A DNA stretch of 53,698 nucleotides from Gammaproteobacteria bacterium RIFCSPHIGHO2_12_FULL_63_22 (GTDB lineage Bacteria > Pseudomonadota > Gammaproteobacteria > Xanthomonadales > Xanthomonadaceae). A program made the translations under genes and the position numbers. Below the pieces are notes generated by a model. The model saw only the letters and a list, made by a program, of their open reading frames with translations, had not been told where the DNA came from and did not search any database. Below are positions 1 through 12,177 of the stretch, piece by piece (position 1 is the stretch's first letter; every line of letters starts with the position of its first letter). The DNA lies in NCBI GenBank assembly GCA_001801685.1, contig MGYJ01000071.1, positions 1-53,698 of the forward strand. Reading direction: 5' to 3'.

Positions 1-952
1 ACCCGGAACGGCGCAGTTCGGCCTGCACCATTTCGAAAATTTCCTCGTAGCGGTTCTGCACCGCTTCGGCGAGGGCCTGTCGTGCCAGCCGGCGCGGCGG
101 ACGGTCGCCAACGCTCGGTACCTGGATGCTTTCTTCCGCGGTCGCCAGTTGCGCCAATGCGCAGGCGTAGCGGACCTTGATCTGTTCGGCTTCGGGCGTC
201 GGCGTGCGCAACAGGTGCGCGATGTCATTGGTCACCTGGTCGCCGGCGATCGGCAGCGAAGCCGTGTGCCTTATTGCGCCCTGCACGAATACCGCGATGT
301 CGGTGGTGCCCGCGCCGATGTCCACCAGCACGACGCCGAGTTCGCGCTCGTCCGCGGTGAGCACGGCGGTGCTGCTCGCGACGGAGCTCAGGATCAGGTC
401 ATCCACCTGCAGGCCGCAGCGGTTCACGCACTTGGTGATATTCGCAGCAGCGCTGACTGCGCAAGTGACCAAGTGAGCGCGCACTTCAAGGCGCACCGCC
501 GACATGCCGACCGGATTGCGGATGCCTTCCTGCGAGTTGTCGACGATGTATTCCTGGGCGATGGCATGCAGGATGCGTTGGTCGGCGGGCACGGCGACGG
601 CCTTGGCCGCTTCCAGTACGCGATCGAGATCCGAATACGTCACTTCGCCACCGACCACAGGTACGATGCCGGGTGAGTTGCGGCACAGCGTGTGGCTGCC
701 CGACACCGAGGCGTACACCGAACGGATTTCGCAACCGGCCATCAGCTCGGCTTCTTCGATGGCGCGCTGGATGGACTGCACGGTGGACTCGATGTCCACC
801 ACTACGCCGCGTTTCATGCCGCGCGATTCGTGCGAGCCGATGCCGATCACTTCGATTTCGAAGCCGGGCGAATACTCGCCGACCAGCGCCGTGATTTTTG
901 ACGTGCCGATGTCGAGGCCGACGATCAGTGCTTTGTCACCTTTGCGATTCAT
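1..952 (-). CDS. ftsA: Cell division protein FtsA (3' part cut by window edge)
   Basis: Actin-like ATPase that tethers FtsZ to the inner membrane and recruits later divisome proteins. The ATG at 952-950 overlaps the ftsQ stop as ATGA. The protein opens [20 protein letters not shown], the first phosphate-binding loop of the actin/Hsp70 fold. The second loop, DIGAGTTDIAVF, is read near positions 285-330. About 317 of the usual roughly 410 residues lie in the window; the C-terminal amphipathic membrane helix is outside, beyond position 1. It is the last visible gene of the dcw operon; ftsZ would be expected next. Confidence 0.95.
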   Translation of the reverse strand, partial: MNRKGDKALIVGLDIGTSKITALVGEYSPGFEIEVIGIGSHESRGMKRGVVVDIESTVQSIQRAIEEAELMAGCEIRSVYASVSGSHTLCRNSPGIVPVVGGEVTYSDLDRVLEAAKAVAVPADQRILHAIAQEYIVDNSQEGIRNPVGMSAVRLEVRAHLVTCAVSAAANITKCVNRCGLQVDDLILSSVASSTAVLTADERELGVVLVDIGAGTTDIAVFVQGAIRHTASLPIAGDQVTNDIAHLLRTPTPEAEQIKVRYACALAQLATAEESIQVPSVGDRPPRRLARQALAEAVQNRYEEIFEMVQAELRRSG

Positions 953-1716
953 GATTTGGCCTGTGAAGCGGGAACGGGGGGACTGGCGGGCGCGATTGGC
1001 CGCCAGGTCAAAGCGAAGCCATTGGTGTAGCGAAGGTCGGCGCGCTCGAGGCGGCGCGGCTCGGTGGTTTCCAGGCGCGGCAACATGCGCGCGAAACGGG
1101 CCAAACGCAGTTGCGGATCGCCCCGCCCTACTTCGATTTCGGTGCCGTCGGACAAGGTGAGATTCCAGCTGCCGCGCGCCGACAGCCGCACGACGGTCAC
1201 ACCCAGGCCGTGGCTGAGGAACAAGGGCTTGGCCTGGCTGTGGAAGGCCATCAGTTCTGCGGCGCGGTCATCGGGGCCGTCGAAGATCGGCAGCTTCGAG
1301 ACATGGCCCTTCGGCGCGGGAAATATTTCGCCGTTCTCGGCCAACATGCGCACCGCGCCCCAGCGCGCGATCGGCTTGTATTCGATGATGGAAACTTCCA
1401 GGCGGTCGGGCCAGCGCTTGCGCACTTCGACGCGATGCACCCAGTCCAGTTGCGCCAACACGGCGCGCACCTTGCCCAGGTCCACCGCAAAGAAACCGTT
1501 CTGCACCAGCGGCAACACCGCCGTGCGCACGCGCGCGTCGCTGACCTGGCGGAATTCGCCGGTCACGACCAATTGCCGCATCGGCCAGCGCGAGCCGGCG
1601 ATCCAGCCATTAAGCACGGCCGCTATCGGCAGCACTACCAGGCTGACCGCAAGCACCCACGCAGCGATGCGCAACAAGGCATTCACTCGACGCTTGTCTC
1701 CAGGATCTTCCAGCAC
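949..1716 (-). CDS. ftsQ: Cell division protein FtsQ
   Basis: Bitopic divisome protein that links early cytoplasmic and late periplasmic division proteins through FtsL/FtsB. It has a short basic cytoplasmic segment (EDPGDKRR), one transmembrane helix at about residues 13-36, a POTRA domain at about 45-115 beginning [10 protein letters not shown], and the FtsQ beta domain after it ([16 protein letters not shown]). The ATG at 1716 would overlap ddl by 34 nt. A GTG at 1686 overlaps the ddl stop as GTGA, the same style as its neighbours, and would give a 245-residue protein, so the start is uncertain. It ends in an ATGA overlap with ftsA. Confidence 0.93.
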   Translation of the reverse strand: MLEDPGDKRRVNALLRIAAWVLAVSLVVLPIAAVLNGWIAGSRWPMRQLVVTGEFRQVSDARVRTAVLPLVQNGFFAVDLGKVRAVLAQLDWVHRVEVRKRWPDRLEVSIIEYKPIARWGAVRMLAENGEIFPAPKGHVSKLPIFDGPDDRAAELMAFHSQAKPLFLSHGLGVTVVRLSARGSWNLTLSDGTEIEVGRGDPQLRLARFARMLPRLETTEPRRLERADLRYTNGFALTWRPIAPASPPVPASQAKS

Positions 1717-2621
1717 AGGGTTTGGAAATCAATTCCCACTTGCGCCGCGGCCTTGGGCACCAGCGAGTGGCTGGTCATGCCCGGCGCGGTATTCACTTCC
1801 AGCAGGTAGAACTTGCCGGCCTTGTCGCGCATCACGTCCACGCGGCTCCAGCCTTCGCAGCCGATGGCGTGGAAGGCTTCGAGTGCGAGCTTCTTGATCT
1901 CTTCCTCGGCCTCGCCTTCCAGGCCGGGGCACAGGTACTGCGTGTCATCGCTTACGTACTTCGCGTGATAGTCGTAATACTCGCCGGCCGGCACGATGCG
2001 GATGGAAGGCAGCGCGATGTCACCAAGAATGCCGACGGTCAGTTCCTGACCTTCGATCAGTTGCTCCATCAGCAACTCGCCGGGATAGCGCGCGGCCAGT
2101 TCCACGGCGGCATCGAGGTCGGCATCGTTGAAGACGCGGCTGACGCCGACGCTGGATCCTTCGCAGGACGGCTTGACGATGACCGGCAGGCCGAGTGATT
2201 TGGCGGCGGCGTGAACGTCAGATCCTTTTGCCAGGCGGATGTAGCGCGGCGTGGGCAGGCCTAGCGCGAGCCACACTTGCTTGCTGCGGATCTTGTCCAT
2301 GGCCAGCGCCGTACCGAGCACGCCGGAGCCGGTGCAGGGAATGTTCAGTGCTTCCAGCAGGCCTTGCAGCACGCCGTCTTCGCCGCCGCCTTTGTTGCCG
2401 TGCAGGATGTTGAAGACGCGATCGAACTTGCGGCCACCGCTGCCCACCAGCGATCCGACCAGCGCCGGGATGCCGTCCACCGCATGCGCGTCCACGCCGC
2501 GGGCGCGCAATGCTTCCAGCACATTGCTGCCCGAGTTCAGCGAGACTTCGCGCTCGGAACTGGTGCCGCCCATCAATACCGCGACGCGTCCGAAGCCGCG
2601 TGGGTCGGTGACGATGCTCAT
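1683..2621 (-). CDS. ddl: D-alanine--D-alanine ligase
   Basis: ATP-grasp enzyme joining two D-alanines for the peptidoglycan stem peptide; cytoplasmic. The 312 residues match the DdlB form found in dcw clusters. Visible motifs are [15 protein letters not shown] near residue 17 (substrate-binding N-terminal loop), [15 protein letters not shown] (ATP-grasp lysine and glycine loop) and [15 protein letters not shown] near the C-terminus (metal ligands and D-Ala2 contacts). The start overlaps the murC stop by 4 nt and the stop lies at the ftsQ start. It sits directly after murC, so murB is not in its common place between them. Confidence 0.97.
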   Translation of the reverse strand: MSIVTDPRGFGRVAVLMGGTSSEREVSLNSGSNVLEALRARGVDAHAVDGIPALVGSLVGSGGRKFDRVFNILHGNKGGGEDGVLQGLLEALNIPCTGSGVLGTALAMDKIRSKQVWLALGLPTPRYIRLAKGSDVHAAAKSLGLPVIVKPSCEGSSVGVSRVFNDADLDAAVELAARYPGELLMEQLIEGQELTVGILGDIALPSIRIVPAGEYYDYHAKYVSDDTQYLCPGLEGEAEEEIKKLALEAFHAIGCEGWSRVDVMRDKAGKFYLLEVNTAPGMTSHSLVPKAAAQVGIDFQTLCWKILETSVE

Positions 2622-4051
2622 TTTTCTGCTCCTGCAAAACCATGTGCCGCAATCTGGTTGGCCACCTGGCCGATGTCACCGGCGCCCATCACCAGCAGGA
2701 TGTCGCCGTCCTGCAGCACATCGGCCAGCACCGGCGGCAAGGCCACGGCGTTGGCGACGACCACGGGGTCGATGCGGCCGCGCGCGCGGATGGCGCGGGC
2801 CAGTGATTTGGAATCGGCGCCGACCACCGGCGCTTCACCGGCGGCATAGACCTCGGTCAGCACCAATGCGTCCACGCTGGACAGCACGCCGGCGAATTCA
2901 TCGAACAGGTCGCGGGTGCGGCTATAGCGATGCGGCTGGAAGGCAACGACGAGGCGACGCGTCGGCCAGCCACCGCGGGCAGCGGCGAATACGGCCTCGA
3001 GTTCACTGGGATGGTGACCGTAGTCGTCCACCACCAATGCCTTGCCGCGACCGAAGTCGAGCTCGCCCTTGACGTTGAAGCGACGACCGATGCCCTGGAA
3101 TTTTTCGAGCGCGCGGCCAATGGCGTGCGGGTCCACGCCCAACTGCCAACCCACCGCTGCTGCGGCGAGTGAGTTCAGCACGTTGTGCCGGCCCGGCAGG
3201 TTCAGGCGGACATCGATCGGCGCGGTATCGGGCAGGTGCAGCGTGTAGCACATCGTGCCGCCTTCCTGGCGTACGTCAGAGGCGCGCACGTCGGCGTTTT
3301 CCGAGAAGCCGTAGCTCATCACGTGGCGCGGCATCTGTTCGGCCAGCAGGTTCACTTCGAAGTCGTCGATGCACAGGATGGCCAGGCCGTAGAACGGCAG
3401 GCGGTGCAGGAATTCGTTGAAGGCGGCCTTCACGCGGTTGAAATCGCCGCCGTAGTTCTCGAGATGGTCGGCATCGATATTGGTGACGACGGCGATCAGT
3501 GGATTCAGGCGCAGGAAGCTGCCGTCGCTTTCGTCGGCCTCTCCCACCAGCCACTGCCCGGTGCCCAGGCGCGCATTGGCGCCGGCGGAAAGCAGCTGGC
3601 CGCCGATGACGAAGGTCGGATCGAGCCCGCCTTCGAACAAGACGCTGGCGGCCAATGAGGTGGTGGTGGTCTTGCCATGCGTGCCGGCGATGGCGATGCC
3701 GCGCTTGAGGCGCATCAGCTCGGCCAGCATTTCGGCACGCGGCACGACCGGCACGCGCTTGTCGTGGGCGGCGACCAGTTCGGGATTTTCCGGCTTGATG
3801 GCGCTGGAGATGACGACCACATCGGCATTGCCGATGTTTTCCGCGGCGTGGCCGCGATGCACCATCGCGCCCATCTGCGCGAGACGCCGGGTAACGACGG
3901 AGTCGGCCTGGTCGGAGCCGGACACCTGGTAACCGAGCGTGACGAGAACTTCGGCGATGCCACTCATGCCGGCACCGCCGATGCCAACGAAATGTACGCG
4001 CGGGAAGGCGCGTGCCAGGTCGCCGCTACCCATCAAACGACGACGCATCAT
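2618..4051 (-). CDS. murC: UDP-N-acetylmuramate--L-alanine ligase MurC
   Basis: First amino-acid ligase of peptidoglycan precursor synthesis: ATP-dependent addition of L-Ala to UDP-MurNAc in the cytoplasm. The 477 residues show the three Mur ligase domains: a Rossmann-like N-terminus with [14 protein letters not shown] at about 21-34, the ATPase P-loop [10 protein letters not shown] at 123-132, and a C-terminal domain containing DDYGHHPSE and [10 protein letters not shown]. The start overlaps the murG stop (4 nt) and the stop overlaps ddl (4 nt), so translation is probably coupled. Additional Met codons at residues 2 and 7 leave the exact start slightly open. Confidence 0.97.
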   Translation of the reverse strand: MMRRRLMGSGDLARAFPRVHFVGIGGAGMSGIAEVLVTLGYQVSGSDQADSVVTRRLAQMGAMVHRGHAAENIGNADVVVISSAIKPENPELVAAHDKRVPVVPRAEMLAELMRLKRGIAIAGTHGKTTTTSLAASVLFEGGLDPTFVIGGQLLSAGANARLGTGQWLVGEADESDGSFLRLNPLIAVVTNIDADHLENYGGDFNRVKAAFNEFLHRLPFYGLAILCIDDFEVNLLAEQMPRHVMSYGFSENADVRASDVRQEGGTMCYTLHLPDTAPIDVRLNLPGRHNVLNSLAAAAVGWQLGVDPHAIGRALEKFQGIGRRFNVKGELDFGRGKALVVDDYGHHPSELEAVFAAARGGWPTRRLVVAFQPHRYSRTRDLFDEFAGVLSSVDALVLTEVYAAGEAPVVGADSKSLARAIRARGRIDPVVVANAVALPPVLADVLQDGDILLVMGAGDIGQVANQIAAHGFAGAEK

Positions 4052-5148
4052 GCGCGTGCCTCCTGCAGTGCGATATCGGCGACGGCTTTCGCGGCGTCGG
4101 GGAATGAAGCCGCACGGGCCGCTTGCGCCAGCCCAAGCAACTGCGCGCGGTCGCCGGCGTACGATGCAAGCCGCTCACGCAACGCGTCTTCGAGCTTGCC
4201 GTCCTGGCGCATCCAGGTGCCGCCGCCGGCTTCTTCCAGGAATTCGGCGTTGCGCGCCTGGTGGTCGTCCACCGCGCCCGGGAAGGGAATGAGGATGCTG
4301 CCCACGCCGGCCGCGCAGAGTTCGGCGATGGTGAGCGCGCCGGCGCGACCGATCACGAGGTCGGCCCAGCCATAGGCCGCGGCCATGTCGGTGATGAAGG
4401 CTTCGATGCTGGCGCTGACGCCGGCATCGGCGTAGGCGCGGCGCGCGTCGTCGAGCATCTTGTCGCCGCACTGGTGGCGGATTTCAAAAGCGTGTGTGGC
4501 CTGCAGGTGCGAGATGACATGCGGCACGGTGGCGTTGATGGCGCGCGCGCCCTGGCTGCCGCCGAGCACCAGCAGGCGGATGGGCCCATCACGATGTGCG
4601 AAGCGTTCCGCCGGCGGTGGCAGCGCGGCGATTTCCGGACGCACCGGATTGCCGACGGTTTCATTCGGCACGCCGGCGAAGCTGCCCGGGAAGCCACACA
4701 GCACGCGCTTGGCGAGGCGCGCGAGGATGCGGTTGGTGAAACCTGGCGCGCGATTTTGTTCGTGCACGATCAGCGGACGGCGCAACAACCACGCCGCCAT
4801 GCCACCGGGCCCGGCGGCGAAACCACCGAAGCTGATGACGGCGCGCGGCTTCGCGCGACGCAACACGCCGATCGCCTGCAAGACAGAACGCACGACCACA
4901 AAGGGCGCACCCAACTTAGCGATGAGGCCCTTGCCACGCAGGCCGCGCACGGCAATGGTTTCGATCGGGAACTGGTTGGCCGGCACGAGCCGCGTTTCCA
5001 TGCCGCCGTCGGCACCCAGCCACAGCACCGGCACATGGCGGTCGCGCAGTGCGCGCGCCACGGCGAGGCCCGGGAAGATGTGGCCGCCGGTGCCGCCGGC
5101 GAGGATCATCACCGGTGATTCCATGTTGGTGGCGAGCGCGGCGCTCAT
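4048..5148 (-). CDS. murG: UDP-GlcNAc transferase MurG (lipid II synthase)
   Basis: Peripheral membrane GT28 glycosyltransferase that adds GlcNAc to lipid I to make lipid II on the cytoplasmic face. The glycine-rich loop [10 protein letters not shown] is at residues 18-27. The second-domain loop [11 protein letters not shown] and the donor-site region [13 protein letters not shown] are also clear. Its 366 residues are typical. The start overlaps the ftsW stop by 4 nt; a second Met at residue 9 (MESPVMIL) lies closer to the usual N-terminus and could be the true start. The stop overlaps the murC start. Confidence 0.96.
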   Translation of the reverse strand: MSAALATNMESPVMILAGGTGGHIFPGLAVARALRDRHVPVLWLGADGGMETRLVPANQFPIETIAVRGLRGKGLIAKLGAPFVVVRSVLQAIGVLRRAKPRAVISFGGFAAGPGGMAAWLLRRPLIVHEQNRAPGFTNRILARLAKRVLCGFPGSFAGVPNETVGNPVRPEIAALPPPAERFAHRDGPIRLLVLGGSQGARAINATVPHVISHLQATHAFEIRHQCGDKMLDDARRAYADAGVSASIEAFITDMAAAYGWADLVIGRAGALTIAELCAAGVGSILIPFPGAVDDHQARNAEFLEEAGGGTWMRQDGKLEDALRERLASYAGDRAQLLGLAQAARAASFPDAAKAVADIALQEARA

Positions 5149-6485
5149 CGCTGGTCCCTGAAGCGCGGTTCGATACGGCTGCGACCGCCGCGCGAGACGG
5201 ACATGACCGCAGTGAGCGGCGCCGGCACATGACGGGTGTTGGTGACCGGCGGACGTTCGATGTCGAGGGCCTCGCCTTCGGCGGCAACATCGCCGCGCGG
5301 CGCATCACCCCGCACGCGGGCCGCGTGGCGGCGTTCGGCGCGATCGAGTTCGCAGCTGATGCGCAGCAACAGGCCGACGGCCGCGCAAGTCATCAACACG
5401 CTGGAGCCGCCGGAAGATATCAGCGGCAAAGTCAGTCCCTTGGTCGGCAGGATGCCCATGTTCACGCCCATGGACACGAAGGCCTGCAGGCTGATCCACA
5501 GGCCGATGCCGAACGCGCAGTAACCGCCGAAGGGCAGGCGCAGCTCCATGCAGCGCATTCCGATGCGCAGCGCGCGCCAGGTGAACAGGGCGAACAAGCC
5601 GATGACGACGCACACGCCGAGGAAGCCGAGCTCTTCCGCGGTAACCGCGAAGATGAAGTCGGTGTGCGCCTCGGGCAGGTAGTCGAGCTTGAGGATGCTG
5701 CCGCCGAGGCCGACGCCGGTCATGTCACCGCGGCCGATCGCGATCAGCGCCTGCACCAGTTGGTAGCCACTGTCGAGCGCGTCGGCCCAGGGATTGCTGA
5801 AGGAGGTAAGCCGACGAACGCGGTAAGGCTCGAGCATCACGACGAAGGACATGACGGCCAGGCCCGCTAGTGCCGGGATTGCAAGATTCCGGATACGCGC
5901 GCCACCCAGCCAGACCATGCCGCCGGTGATGGCGAACAACAGCATCGCCGAGCCGAAATCGGGCTGGATCAGCAGCAGGCCGACCAGTCCGCCGGCAACC
6001 ATCAGCGGCTTCAGCAAGGCCTTCCAGCTGTCGCCGATCGCGTCGCGATGGCGCACGAGGTAACTCGCCAGCCAGACGATCAGCATCAGCTTCACCGCTT
6101 CCACTACCTGGAAGTTGGAAATGCCGAAATTCAGCCAGCGGCGCGCGCCATTCACCGTCTTGCCGATACCGGGCAGGAATACCGCGATCAGGCCGATGAA
6201 GCACAGCAGCAACAGGAACTGCGAATGTTGTTCGATGCGCTTCATCTCGACGCGCATCAGGATCGAGCCGATGACGATGCCCATCGTCAGGAAGATGAGG
6301 TGCTTGGTGAGGTAATAGAACGGGCTGGCGCCGTTGCTCATCGCATAGGGCATGGACGCCGACGCAACCATCACCACGCCCAGGCCGGTCAGCGCCAGCG
6401 CGATGCAAAGCAGCCACGCATCGAAGCGGCCTTCGAGCTCGTCGAAGCGCAGTGCTTGCGTTGCGCGGTCGCCGAGGAAGCCCAT
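5145..6485 (-). CDS. ftsW: SEDS peptidoglycan glycosyltransferase FtsW
   Basis: Polytopic septal glycan polymerase of the SEDS family that works with the transpeptidase FtsI. The protein has about ten hydrophobic segments. The family signature [20 protein letters not shown] and the loop [19 protein letters not shown] are intact. Its 446 residues are longer than the roughly 410 of E. coli because of a charged C-terminal tail (about residues 375-446, rich in Arg) that should be cytoplasmic. The start shares one nucleotide with the mraY stop (TGATG), and the stop overlaps murG. Confidence 0.96.
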   Translation of the reverse strand: MGFLGDRATQALRFDELEGRFDAWLLCIALALTGLGVVMVASASMPYAMSNGASPFYYLTKHLIFLTMGIVIGSILMRVEMKRIEQHSQFLLLLCFIGLIAVFLPGIGKTVNGARRWLNFGISNFQVVEAVKLMLIVWLASYLVRHRDAIGDSWKALLKPLMVAGGLVGLLLIQPDFGSAMLLFAITGGMVWLGGARIRNLAIPALAGLAVMSFVVMLEPYRVRRLTSFSNPWADALDSGYQLVQALIAIGRGDMTGVGLGGSILKLDYLPEAHTDFIFAVTAEELGFLGVCVVIGLFALFTWRALRIGMRCMELRLPFGGYCAFGIGLWISLQAFVSMGVNMGILPTKGLTLPLISSGGSSVLMTCAAVGLLLRISCELDRAERRHAARVRGDAPRGDVAAEGEALDIERPPVTNTRHVPAPLTAVMSVSRGGRSRIEPRFRDQR

Positions 6486-7570
6486 CAGCGGACCTTCAAG
6501 GTGGCGAGGCCCACCAGCACGAGGATCACCGACACGATCCAGAAGCGCACGATGACGCGCGGCTCCGGCCAGCCTTTCAATTCGAAATGGTGATGGATGG
6601 GCGCCATCCGGAAGATGCGCTTACCGGTGAGCTTGAAGGACGCGACCTGGATCATCACCGACAGGGTTTCGATGACGAAGATGCCGCCCATCACCAGCAG
6701 GATGGCTTCCTGGCGCACGATGACCGCGATGCAACCCAGGGCCGCGCCGAGCGCCAGCGCGCCGATGTCGCCCATGAAGACCATGGCCGGATACGTGTTG
6801 AACCACAGGAAGCCGAGGCCCGCGCCGGCGATGGCCGCGCAGAAAATGCTGAGTTCGCCGGCGCCGGGCACGGCCGGAATCTGCAGGTACTGCGAGAACA
6901 CGGCGTTGCCCGAAGCGTAGGCGAAGATGCCGAGCGCTGCAGCTACCAACACCGTCGGCATGATGGCCAGGCCGTCGAGGCCGTCGGTCAGGTTGACGGC
7001 GTTGGAAAAGCCTACGATCCAGAAATAGGCGAGCACCACGAAGCCCAGGCCCATCGGGATGGCGACGTTTTTCAGCAGCGGCAGGTACAGCGTGGTCGCG
7101 GCGGCAACATCGGCCGTGTAATAGAGGAACAGCGCGGCGGCGAGGCCGAACAGCGACTGCAGCGCGTACTTGTGCCGCGACTTCAGGCCGTTCGGGTCGC
7201 GCTTGACGATCTTGATCCAGTCGTCGTACCAGCCGATGGCGCCGAAACTGATCAGCACGAACAGCAGCACCCACACATAACGATTGCGCAGGTCGCCCCA
7301 CAACAAGGTGGCCAGCGTGATGGTGAGCAGGATCAGCGCGCCGCCCATGGTCGGCGTGCCGGCCTTGACAAAGTGCGTGGCCGGGCCGTCGCTGCGGATC
7401 GGCTGGCCGCCGGACTTCAGGCGTGCGAGGCGGTCGATGACCCATGGGCCGAGCATCAGGGTCAACGCCAACGCGGTGAGCGCGCTGAGGATCGCCCGCA
7501 TCGTGATGTAGTTGAACAACGCGAAGAAGCTCGCGAATTCCTGCATGATGCGCGCCAGTTCAAGCAGCAT
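6485..7570 (-). CDS. mraY: Phospho-MurNAc-pentapeptide transferase MraY
   Basis: Integral membrane enzyme that transfers phospho-MurNAc-pentapeptide to undecaprenyl phosphate, forming lipid I. The 361 residues match the family length. Conserved blocks are [33 protein letters not shown] (catalytic aspartates) and the histidine loop [14 protein letters not shown]. The chosen ATG gives [16 protein letters not shown], which aligns with known MraY N-termini, and overlaps the 3' end of murF by 11 nt. That is the longest overlap in this cluster apart from the uncertain starts. The stop shares a nucleotide with the ftsW start. Confidence 0.97.
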   Translation of the reverse strand: MLLELARIMQEFASFFALFNYITMRAILSALTALALTLMLGPWVIDRLARLKSGGQPIRSDGPATHFVKAGTPTMGGALILLTITLATLLWGDLRNRYVWVLLFVLISFGAIGWYDDWIKIVKRDPNGLKSRHKYALQSLFGLAAALFLYYTADVAAATTLYLPLLKNVAIPMGLGFVVLAYFWIVGFSNAVNLTDGLDGLAIMPTVLVAAALGIFAYASGNAVFSQYLQIPAVPGAGELSIFCAAIAGAGLGFLWFNTYPAMVFMGDIGALALGAALGCIAVIVRQEAILLVMGGIFVIETLSVMIQVASFKLTGKRIFRMAPIHHHFELKGWPEPRVIVRFWIVSVILVLVGLATLKVR

Positions 7571-8942
7571 GCCCGGTTTCCCCTGGGTTGATGTCCAGCA
7601 ATGCAGTGACGACCTTGTCCATCGCGCTCGAGCGCGAACCCTTGATCAAGACGCGCAGTCCCCTGCCCCCGCGTGCGCGCAGCCCTTCTTCGAGCGCGTC
7701 CACGAGTTCTTTTTGCGAGTTGAAATGTTCCGCGCCCAGGCCGAAGGCGCTGCTGGCGGAACGGCTGATCTTTCCGACCGTCCACAGGCGCTTGATGCCG
7801 GCGGACTTTGCTTGCTCGCCGATTTCGGCATGCAGGCGCGAGGCGCCCTCGCCCAGCTCGGCCATGTCGCCCAGCACCAGCCACGCGTCGCCGCCGGACT
7901 GGGCCAAGGTGGCGATCGCGGCGAGCACGGAGCCGGGGTTGGCGTTGTAGCTGTCGTCAATGATGACTGCGCCGTTGGCCAGCGCGTGCGAGATCTGTCG
8001 ACCCTTCACCGGCTCGGCGCCTTCCAGTCCCTGCACGATGGCGTCGAAACCGGCACCTGCGGCCAGCGACAGGGTGCTGGCGGCCAGTGCATTCATCACG
8101 TTGTGCGCGCCGGGCAGCGGCAGGACGATGTCGGCGCTGCCGGCCGGCGTGTGCAGGAAGAAACGCGAGCCGTTGGCGTCGATACGGATCCGGCTGGCGT
8201 GCACGTCGGCGTCGTTCTCGATACCGAAGCGGAAGCTGCGACGATTGCCGACGATCTGGGCGAAGTACGGCGCAAACGCATCGTCGGCATTGATGACCGC
8301 CACGCCATCGTCGGGCAACGCTTCGTAGATCGCACCCTTGGTTTCGGCGATGCCGAGCAGGCTGCCCATGCGTTCCATGTGGGCCGGCGCGATGTTGTTC
8401 ACCAGGGCAACTTGCGGCGGCACGATGCTGGCCAGGTAGGCGATGTCGCCCGGCTTGCCCGCGCCCATTTCGTAGATGGCGAACTGCGCGTCTTCCGGCG
8501 CATCGATGACGGCCAGTGGCAGCCCGATCTCGTTGTTGCGGTTGCCTGGATTGAAATAGGTGCGGCCGGCCCGCGACAGGATCGCCTGCGTCAGCATCTT
8601 CACCGAGGTCTTGCCGTTGCTGCCAGTGAGCGCGACGACGACGGCCGGGCGCTCCTTCTGGATGCCGGCGGCGAATTCGCCCAGGGCTTCCTGGGTGTCG
8701 GCGCAAAGGACGCGCGGCAGGTCGGTATCCACGTCGCGATGCAGCAGCAGGGCCGCAGCGCCACGCGATTGCGCTTGTGCAACCATGTCGTGCGCGTCGA
8801 AATTTTCACCGCGCAGCGCAACGAACAAGGCGCCGGGCACGATGGTGCGCGAATCGGTGCTGACCGATTCGATGGTGACGTCGTCGCCAAGATGGCGACC
8901 CTCGCACCACTTCGCAATTTGTGACAAAGCGAGCGGCCTCAT
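7560..8942 (-). CDS. murF: UDP-MurNAc-tripeptide--D-Ala-D-Ala ligase MurF
   Basis: Last cytoplasmic Mur ligase: adds the D-Ala-D-Ala dipeptide to UDP-MurNAc-tripeptide, using ATP. The P-loop GSNGKTSVK starts at residue 108 of 460. Other landmarks are [15 protein letters not shown], the central-domain [10 protein letters not shown], and [15 protein letters not shown] in the C-terminal domain. The ATG overlaps the murE stop as ATGA, and its end overlaps the mraY start. The length is normal and the gene looks intact. Confidence 0.97.
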   Translation of the reverse strand: MRPLALSQIAKWCEGRHLGDDVTIESVSTDSRTIVPGALFVALRGENFDAHDMVAQAQSRGAAALLLHRDVDTDLPRVLCADTQEALGEFAAGIQKERPAVVVALTGSNGKTSVKMLTQAILSRAGRTYFNPGNRNNEIGLPLAVIDAPEDAQFAIYEMGAGKPGDIAYLASIVPPQVALVNNIAPAHMERMGSLLGIAETKGAIYEALPDDGVAVINADDAFAPYFAQIVGNRRSFRFGIENDADVHASRIRIDANGSRFFLHTPAGSADIVLPLPGAHNVMNALAASTLSLAAGAGFDAIVQGLEGAEPVKGRQISHALANGAVIIDDSYNANPGSVLAAIATLAQSGGDAWLVLGDMAELGEGASRLHAEIGEQAKSAGIKRLWTVGKISRSASSAFGLGAEHFNSQKELVDALEEGLRARGGRGLRVLIKGSRSSAMDKVVTALLDINPGETGHAA

Positions 8943-10465
8943 CGTGGGCCCTCCTTGCCAGTTTGCGCCGCGGCATGGATCGCGTCGAGCGCAGCGCGAG
9001 CTACCGCGAGGTCGTCGAACGCGTATTTGACGCCGGCGATTTCCTGGTAGGCCTCGTGTCCCTTGCCGGCGATCAGCAGGATGTCGTTCGGGCCGGCGCC
9101 CTTCAGCGCCTGGGCGATGGCGGCGGCACGGTCGCGCTGCACTTCGAATACTGCCGCTTCGCTGAAGCCGGCGACGATATCGGCAACGATGGCGTCGCCG
9201 TCTTCGCTGCGCGGATTGTCGTCGGTGACGATGATGCGATCGGCATTGGCTTCGGCGATTGCGGCCATCTGCGGCCGCTTGCCGCGATCACGATCGCCGC
9301 CGCAGCCGAACACGCAGGTCAGGTGGCCGGGCGTGTGTTCGCGCAGGCTGGTCAGCGCCTGCTGGAGGGCATCGGGCGTGTGCGCGTAATCAACGACAAC
9401 AAGCGGTTGGCCGCGGCGGCCGCCGACGCGGCTCATGCGGCCGTCCACCGGCGACAGGTTCGGCAATACTTTCGCCACGTAGGCCAGCGACCAGCCGAGG
9501 GCGCGCAGGCTGCCGGCGACGGCGAGCAGGTTGTCAATGTTGAAGCGGCCAAGCAGCGGCGAGGCGATGGCGTGGGACTCGTCGCCTTCGACCAGGTTGA
9601 AGCGCAGGCCTTGCGGTGACAGCTCCAGTTTTTCGGCGCGCAGGACAGCCCCGGCCGCGCCACGCGAACTGACACCGATGCGGCGCACGTTGCTGGCGAC
9701 GGTATCCATCAACTCGCCGCCGAAGCCATCGTCGAGATTGACCACCACCGCCTGCAGAGTCGGCCACTGGAACAATTTCGCCTTGGCTTTGCCGTATTCA
9801 GCCATCGTCCCGTGGTAGTCGAGATGATCTCGCGTCAGATTGGTGAATACCGCGATGCGGAACGCCACCTCGTCCACGCGGCCCTGTTCGAGCGCGTGCG
9901 AGGAGACCTCCATCGCCACATGGCTCGCGCCCTGTGCGCGCATGCGCGCGAGCAATCGGTGCACCGCGATCACGTCGGGCGTGGTGCGTTCACCGGCCAC
10001 GTGCTCGCCATACAGGCCGGCGCCGAGCGTGCCGATGGTGCCGACGGTTTCGCCCTGCAGGCTGAGCGCCTGGGCGATCAGTTGCACGGTGGAGGTCTTG
10101 CCGTTGGTGCCGGTGACACCGGTCATCGCCAGCGCGCGCGACGGCGACTGATAGAAACGGTCGGCCAGCCTGCCCTGCTTGGCGCGCAGGTTTTCCACGC
10201 CGATCGCGTAGTCGGGAAGCGCGCTACCTTCCGGCGCCGGGGTTTCGTAGAGGATGGCGGCGACTTTCGCAGCGCGCGCGGCATCGATGAAGCGCAGGCC
10301 GTGCGTGCTGGCGCCGGCAAGGGCGACGAAGGCATCGCCTTCATGCAGCTCGCGGCTGTCGGCGGACAGGCCGTGCAGCACCGGATTGAATCCGGCGGGC
10401 GGCGATGCTTCGCCTGCCAGCAATTCCTGCAGTGGCATCGTCATGGCTTCGGGGCGCGCCGTCAC
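8939..10465 (-). CDS. murE: UDP-MurNAc-L-Ala-D-Glu--meso-DAP ligase MurE
   Basis: Adds meso-diaminopimelate to UDP-MurNAc-dipeptide in the cytoplasm. The DNPR motif ([10 protein letters not shown]) marks meso-DAP rather than lysine specificity, and the ATPase loop [11 protein letters not shown] is present. The reading frame stays open upstream to 10513, but that start would overlap ftsI by 52 nt. A GTG at 10465 overlaps the ftsI stop as GTGA (508 residues), and ATGs at 10444 and 10438 fit the usual N-terminus ([11 protein letters not shown]). I favour the coupled GTG, but the ATG at 10444 is nearly as likely. Confidence 0.95.
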   Translation of the reverse strand: MTARPEAMTMPLQELLAGEASPPAGFNPVLHGLSADSRELHEGDAFVALAGASTHGLRFIDAARAAKVAAILYETPAPEGSALPDYAIGVENLRAKQGRLADRFYQSPSRALAMTGVTGTNGKTSTVQLIAQALSLQGETVGTIGTLGAGLYGEHVAGERTTPDVIAVHRLLARMRAQGASHVAMEVSSHALEQGRVDEVAFRIAVFTNLTRDHLDYHGTMAEYGKAKAKLFQWPTLQAVVVNLDDGFGGELMDTVASNVRRIGVSSRGAAGAVLRAEKLELSPQGLRFNLVEGDESHAIASPLLGRFNIDNLLAVAGSLRALGWSLAYVAKVLPNLSPVDGRMSRVGGRRGQPLVVVDYAHTPDALQQALTSLREHTPGHLTCVFGCGGDRDRGKRPQMAAIAEANADRIIVTDDNPRSEDGDAIVADIVAGFSEAAVFEVQRDRAAAIAQALKGAGPNDILLIAGKGHEAYQEIAGVKYAFDDLAVARAALDAIHAAAQTGKEGPR

Positions 10466-12177
10466 AGGCCGTCCGCCTTGACGGCGGCCTCGGGCGCATT
10501 CGACGCATACCACTGCTCGACGTGGTCGGGCGGCACGTCCATCAGGCGCAACGAGCCGTCCATGATGTTGTGGAATACCGGCGCCGACACCAGCCCGCCG
10601 TAATAATCGCGGCCGCGCGGATTGTTGATGACCACGACCGTGGCGAACTTCGGACGGTCCAGCGGCACTACGCCGGCGAACACCGACACGTAGCGCTTGG
10701 TGTAACCGCCGCCACTCGCGGTGCGTGCGGTGCCGGTCTTGCCGGCAACGTGGTAACCGGTGATTGCCGCCTTCTGCGCGGTGCCGCCGGGCTGCGTTAC
10801 GCTCTCGAGCATGTTCAGGATGTTGTGCGAGATGTTCGGGTCCATCGCCTGGCGGCCTTCACCCTTGCCGCCCTTGATGAAAGTCGGCGGCATCAGTACG
10901 CCGCGATTGGCAAGGGCCGCGTACGACTGCGCCAACTGCAGCGGCGTGACGGAAAGCCCCATGCCGTAGGAAATACTGCCGCGACGCACCTGCCCCCAGG
11001 TGGCGGGCGGCGCCATCACGCCGGACGACTCGCCCGGGAATCCGGACTGCGAACTTTCGCCATAACCAAAACGATTGAGCACGTCGAACAGATGCTCGCT
11101 GGTCATGCCCAGGCCCAGCTTGGCCGCGCCGATGTTGGACGAGGTGCTGAGCAGGTGCGTCAGGTCCACCGCGCCGTGGTCGTGAACGTCGCTGATGCGG
11201 TACTTGCCGAGCATCATCCAGCCGGGGCTGGTCTGCACGATGGTGTTCGGATCCAGGCCCGCTTCCAGCGCCGCGGCCACGGTGAAGGGTTTCATCACCG
11301 AACCGGGTTCGACCACATCGGTGACGGCGCGATTGCGATGCGCGCCCGGCGACGAGGCCTCGCGCGAATTGGGGTTGTAGGCGGGCTGGTTGACCATCGC
11401 CAGGATCTCGCCGGTCGGCACGTCGATGACCACGACCGAACCACTGGCCGCGCCACTCTCGATCAACGCTGCCTTCAATTCGCGATAGGCCAGGTACTGG
11501 ATGCGGCGGTCGATGGACAGCGTGATGTCCTTGCCCGGTTCGGCAGCACGGATCAGGTCGACGTTTTCGACGATGTGCCCGCGACGGTCGCGGATGACGC
11601 GCTGCGCGCCGGGCTTGCCGGTGAGCCAGCTGTCGAACGCGAGCTCGAGGCCCTCTTGTCCATGGTCATCAATGTTCGTGAAGCCCAGCACGTGCGCCAT
11701 CACTTCGCCGTGCGGATAGAAGCGGCGGAACTCGCGCTGCTTGTACACGCCGGGAATGCCGCGCTTGACGACTTCGGCCGCGTCATCGGGATTGATGCGA
11801 CGGCGCAGGAAGACGAATTCCTTGTCGGAACGTTGCGCGATCGATTCGGCCAGCACGTCCTGCGGGATGCCCAGTGCTTGCGCCAGCTCCGGAATGCGGT
11901 CGGCGTGCTTGAGCAATTCCTTCGGATTGGCCCAGACCGATTCCACCGGCGTTGAAACGGCCAGCGGCTCGCCATTGCGGTCCATGATCATGCCGCGCGA
12001 GGTCGGGATCGGCACTTCGCGCAGGAAGCGCTGGTCGCCCTGGTGCTGGTAGAAATCCTTGTTCAACAACTGCATCTGCGCGGCGCGGCCCACCAGCACG
12101 ACGCCGCAGGCGCCGAGCACGCCGGCCAGCACCATCAGTCGCAGCTTCAGGTTGTAGGGACGGGCGCGGACTTTCAT
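10462..12177 (-). CDS. ftsI: Septal transpeptidase FtsI (PBP3)
   Basis: Monofunctional class B penicillin-binding protein that cross-links septal peptidoglycan with FtsW. It has a short cytoplasmic N-terminus and one transmembrane anchor at about residues 11-33. The pedestal domain contains [18 protein letters not shown]. The transpeptidase motifs are intact: S293-V-M-K296, S346-S-N348 and K480-T-G482. The 571 residues are typical. The start overlaps the ftsL stop by 4 nt and the stop is coupled to murE. Confidence 0.97.
   Translation of the reverse strand: MKVRARPYNLKLRLMVLAGVLGACGVVLVGRAAQMQLLNKDFYQHQGDQRFLREVPIPTSRGMIMDRNGEPLAVSTPVESVWANPKELLKHADRIPELAQALGIPQDVLAESIAQRSDKEFVFLRRRINPDDAAEVVKRGIPGVYKQREFRRFYPHGEVMAHVLGFTNIDDHGQEGLELAFDSWLTGKPGAQRVIRDRRGHIVENVDLIRAAEPGKDITLSIDRRIQYLAYRELKAALIESGAASGSVVVIDVPTGEILAMVNQPAYNPNSREASSPGAHRNRAVTDVVEPGSVMKPFTVAAALEAGLDPNTIVQTSPGWMMLGKYRISDVHDHGAVDLTHLLSTSSNIGAAKLGLGMTSEHLFDVLNRFGYGESSQSGFPGESSGVMAPPATWGQVRRGSISYGMGLSVTPLQLAQSYAALANRGVLMPPTFIKGGKGEGRQAMDPNISHNILNMLESVTQPGGTAQKAAITGYHVAGKTGTARTASGGGYTKRYVSVFAGVVPLDRPKFATVVVINNPRGRDYYGGLVSAPVFHNIMDGSLRLMDVPPDHVEQWYASNAPEAAVKADGL

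Noticed and set aside
1683-4051. A missing or broken murB between murC and ddl
   Set aside because: The murC-ddl junction is a clean 4-nt overlap without remnants; murB is commonly located elsewhere.
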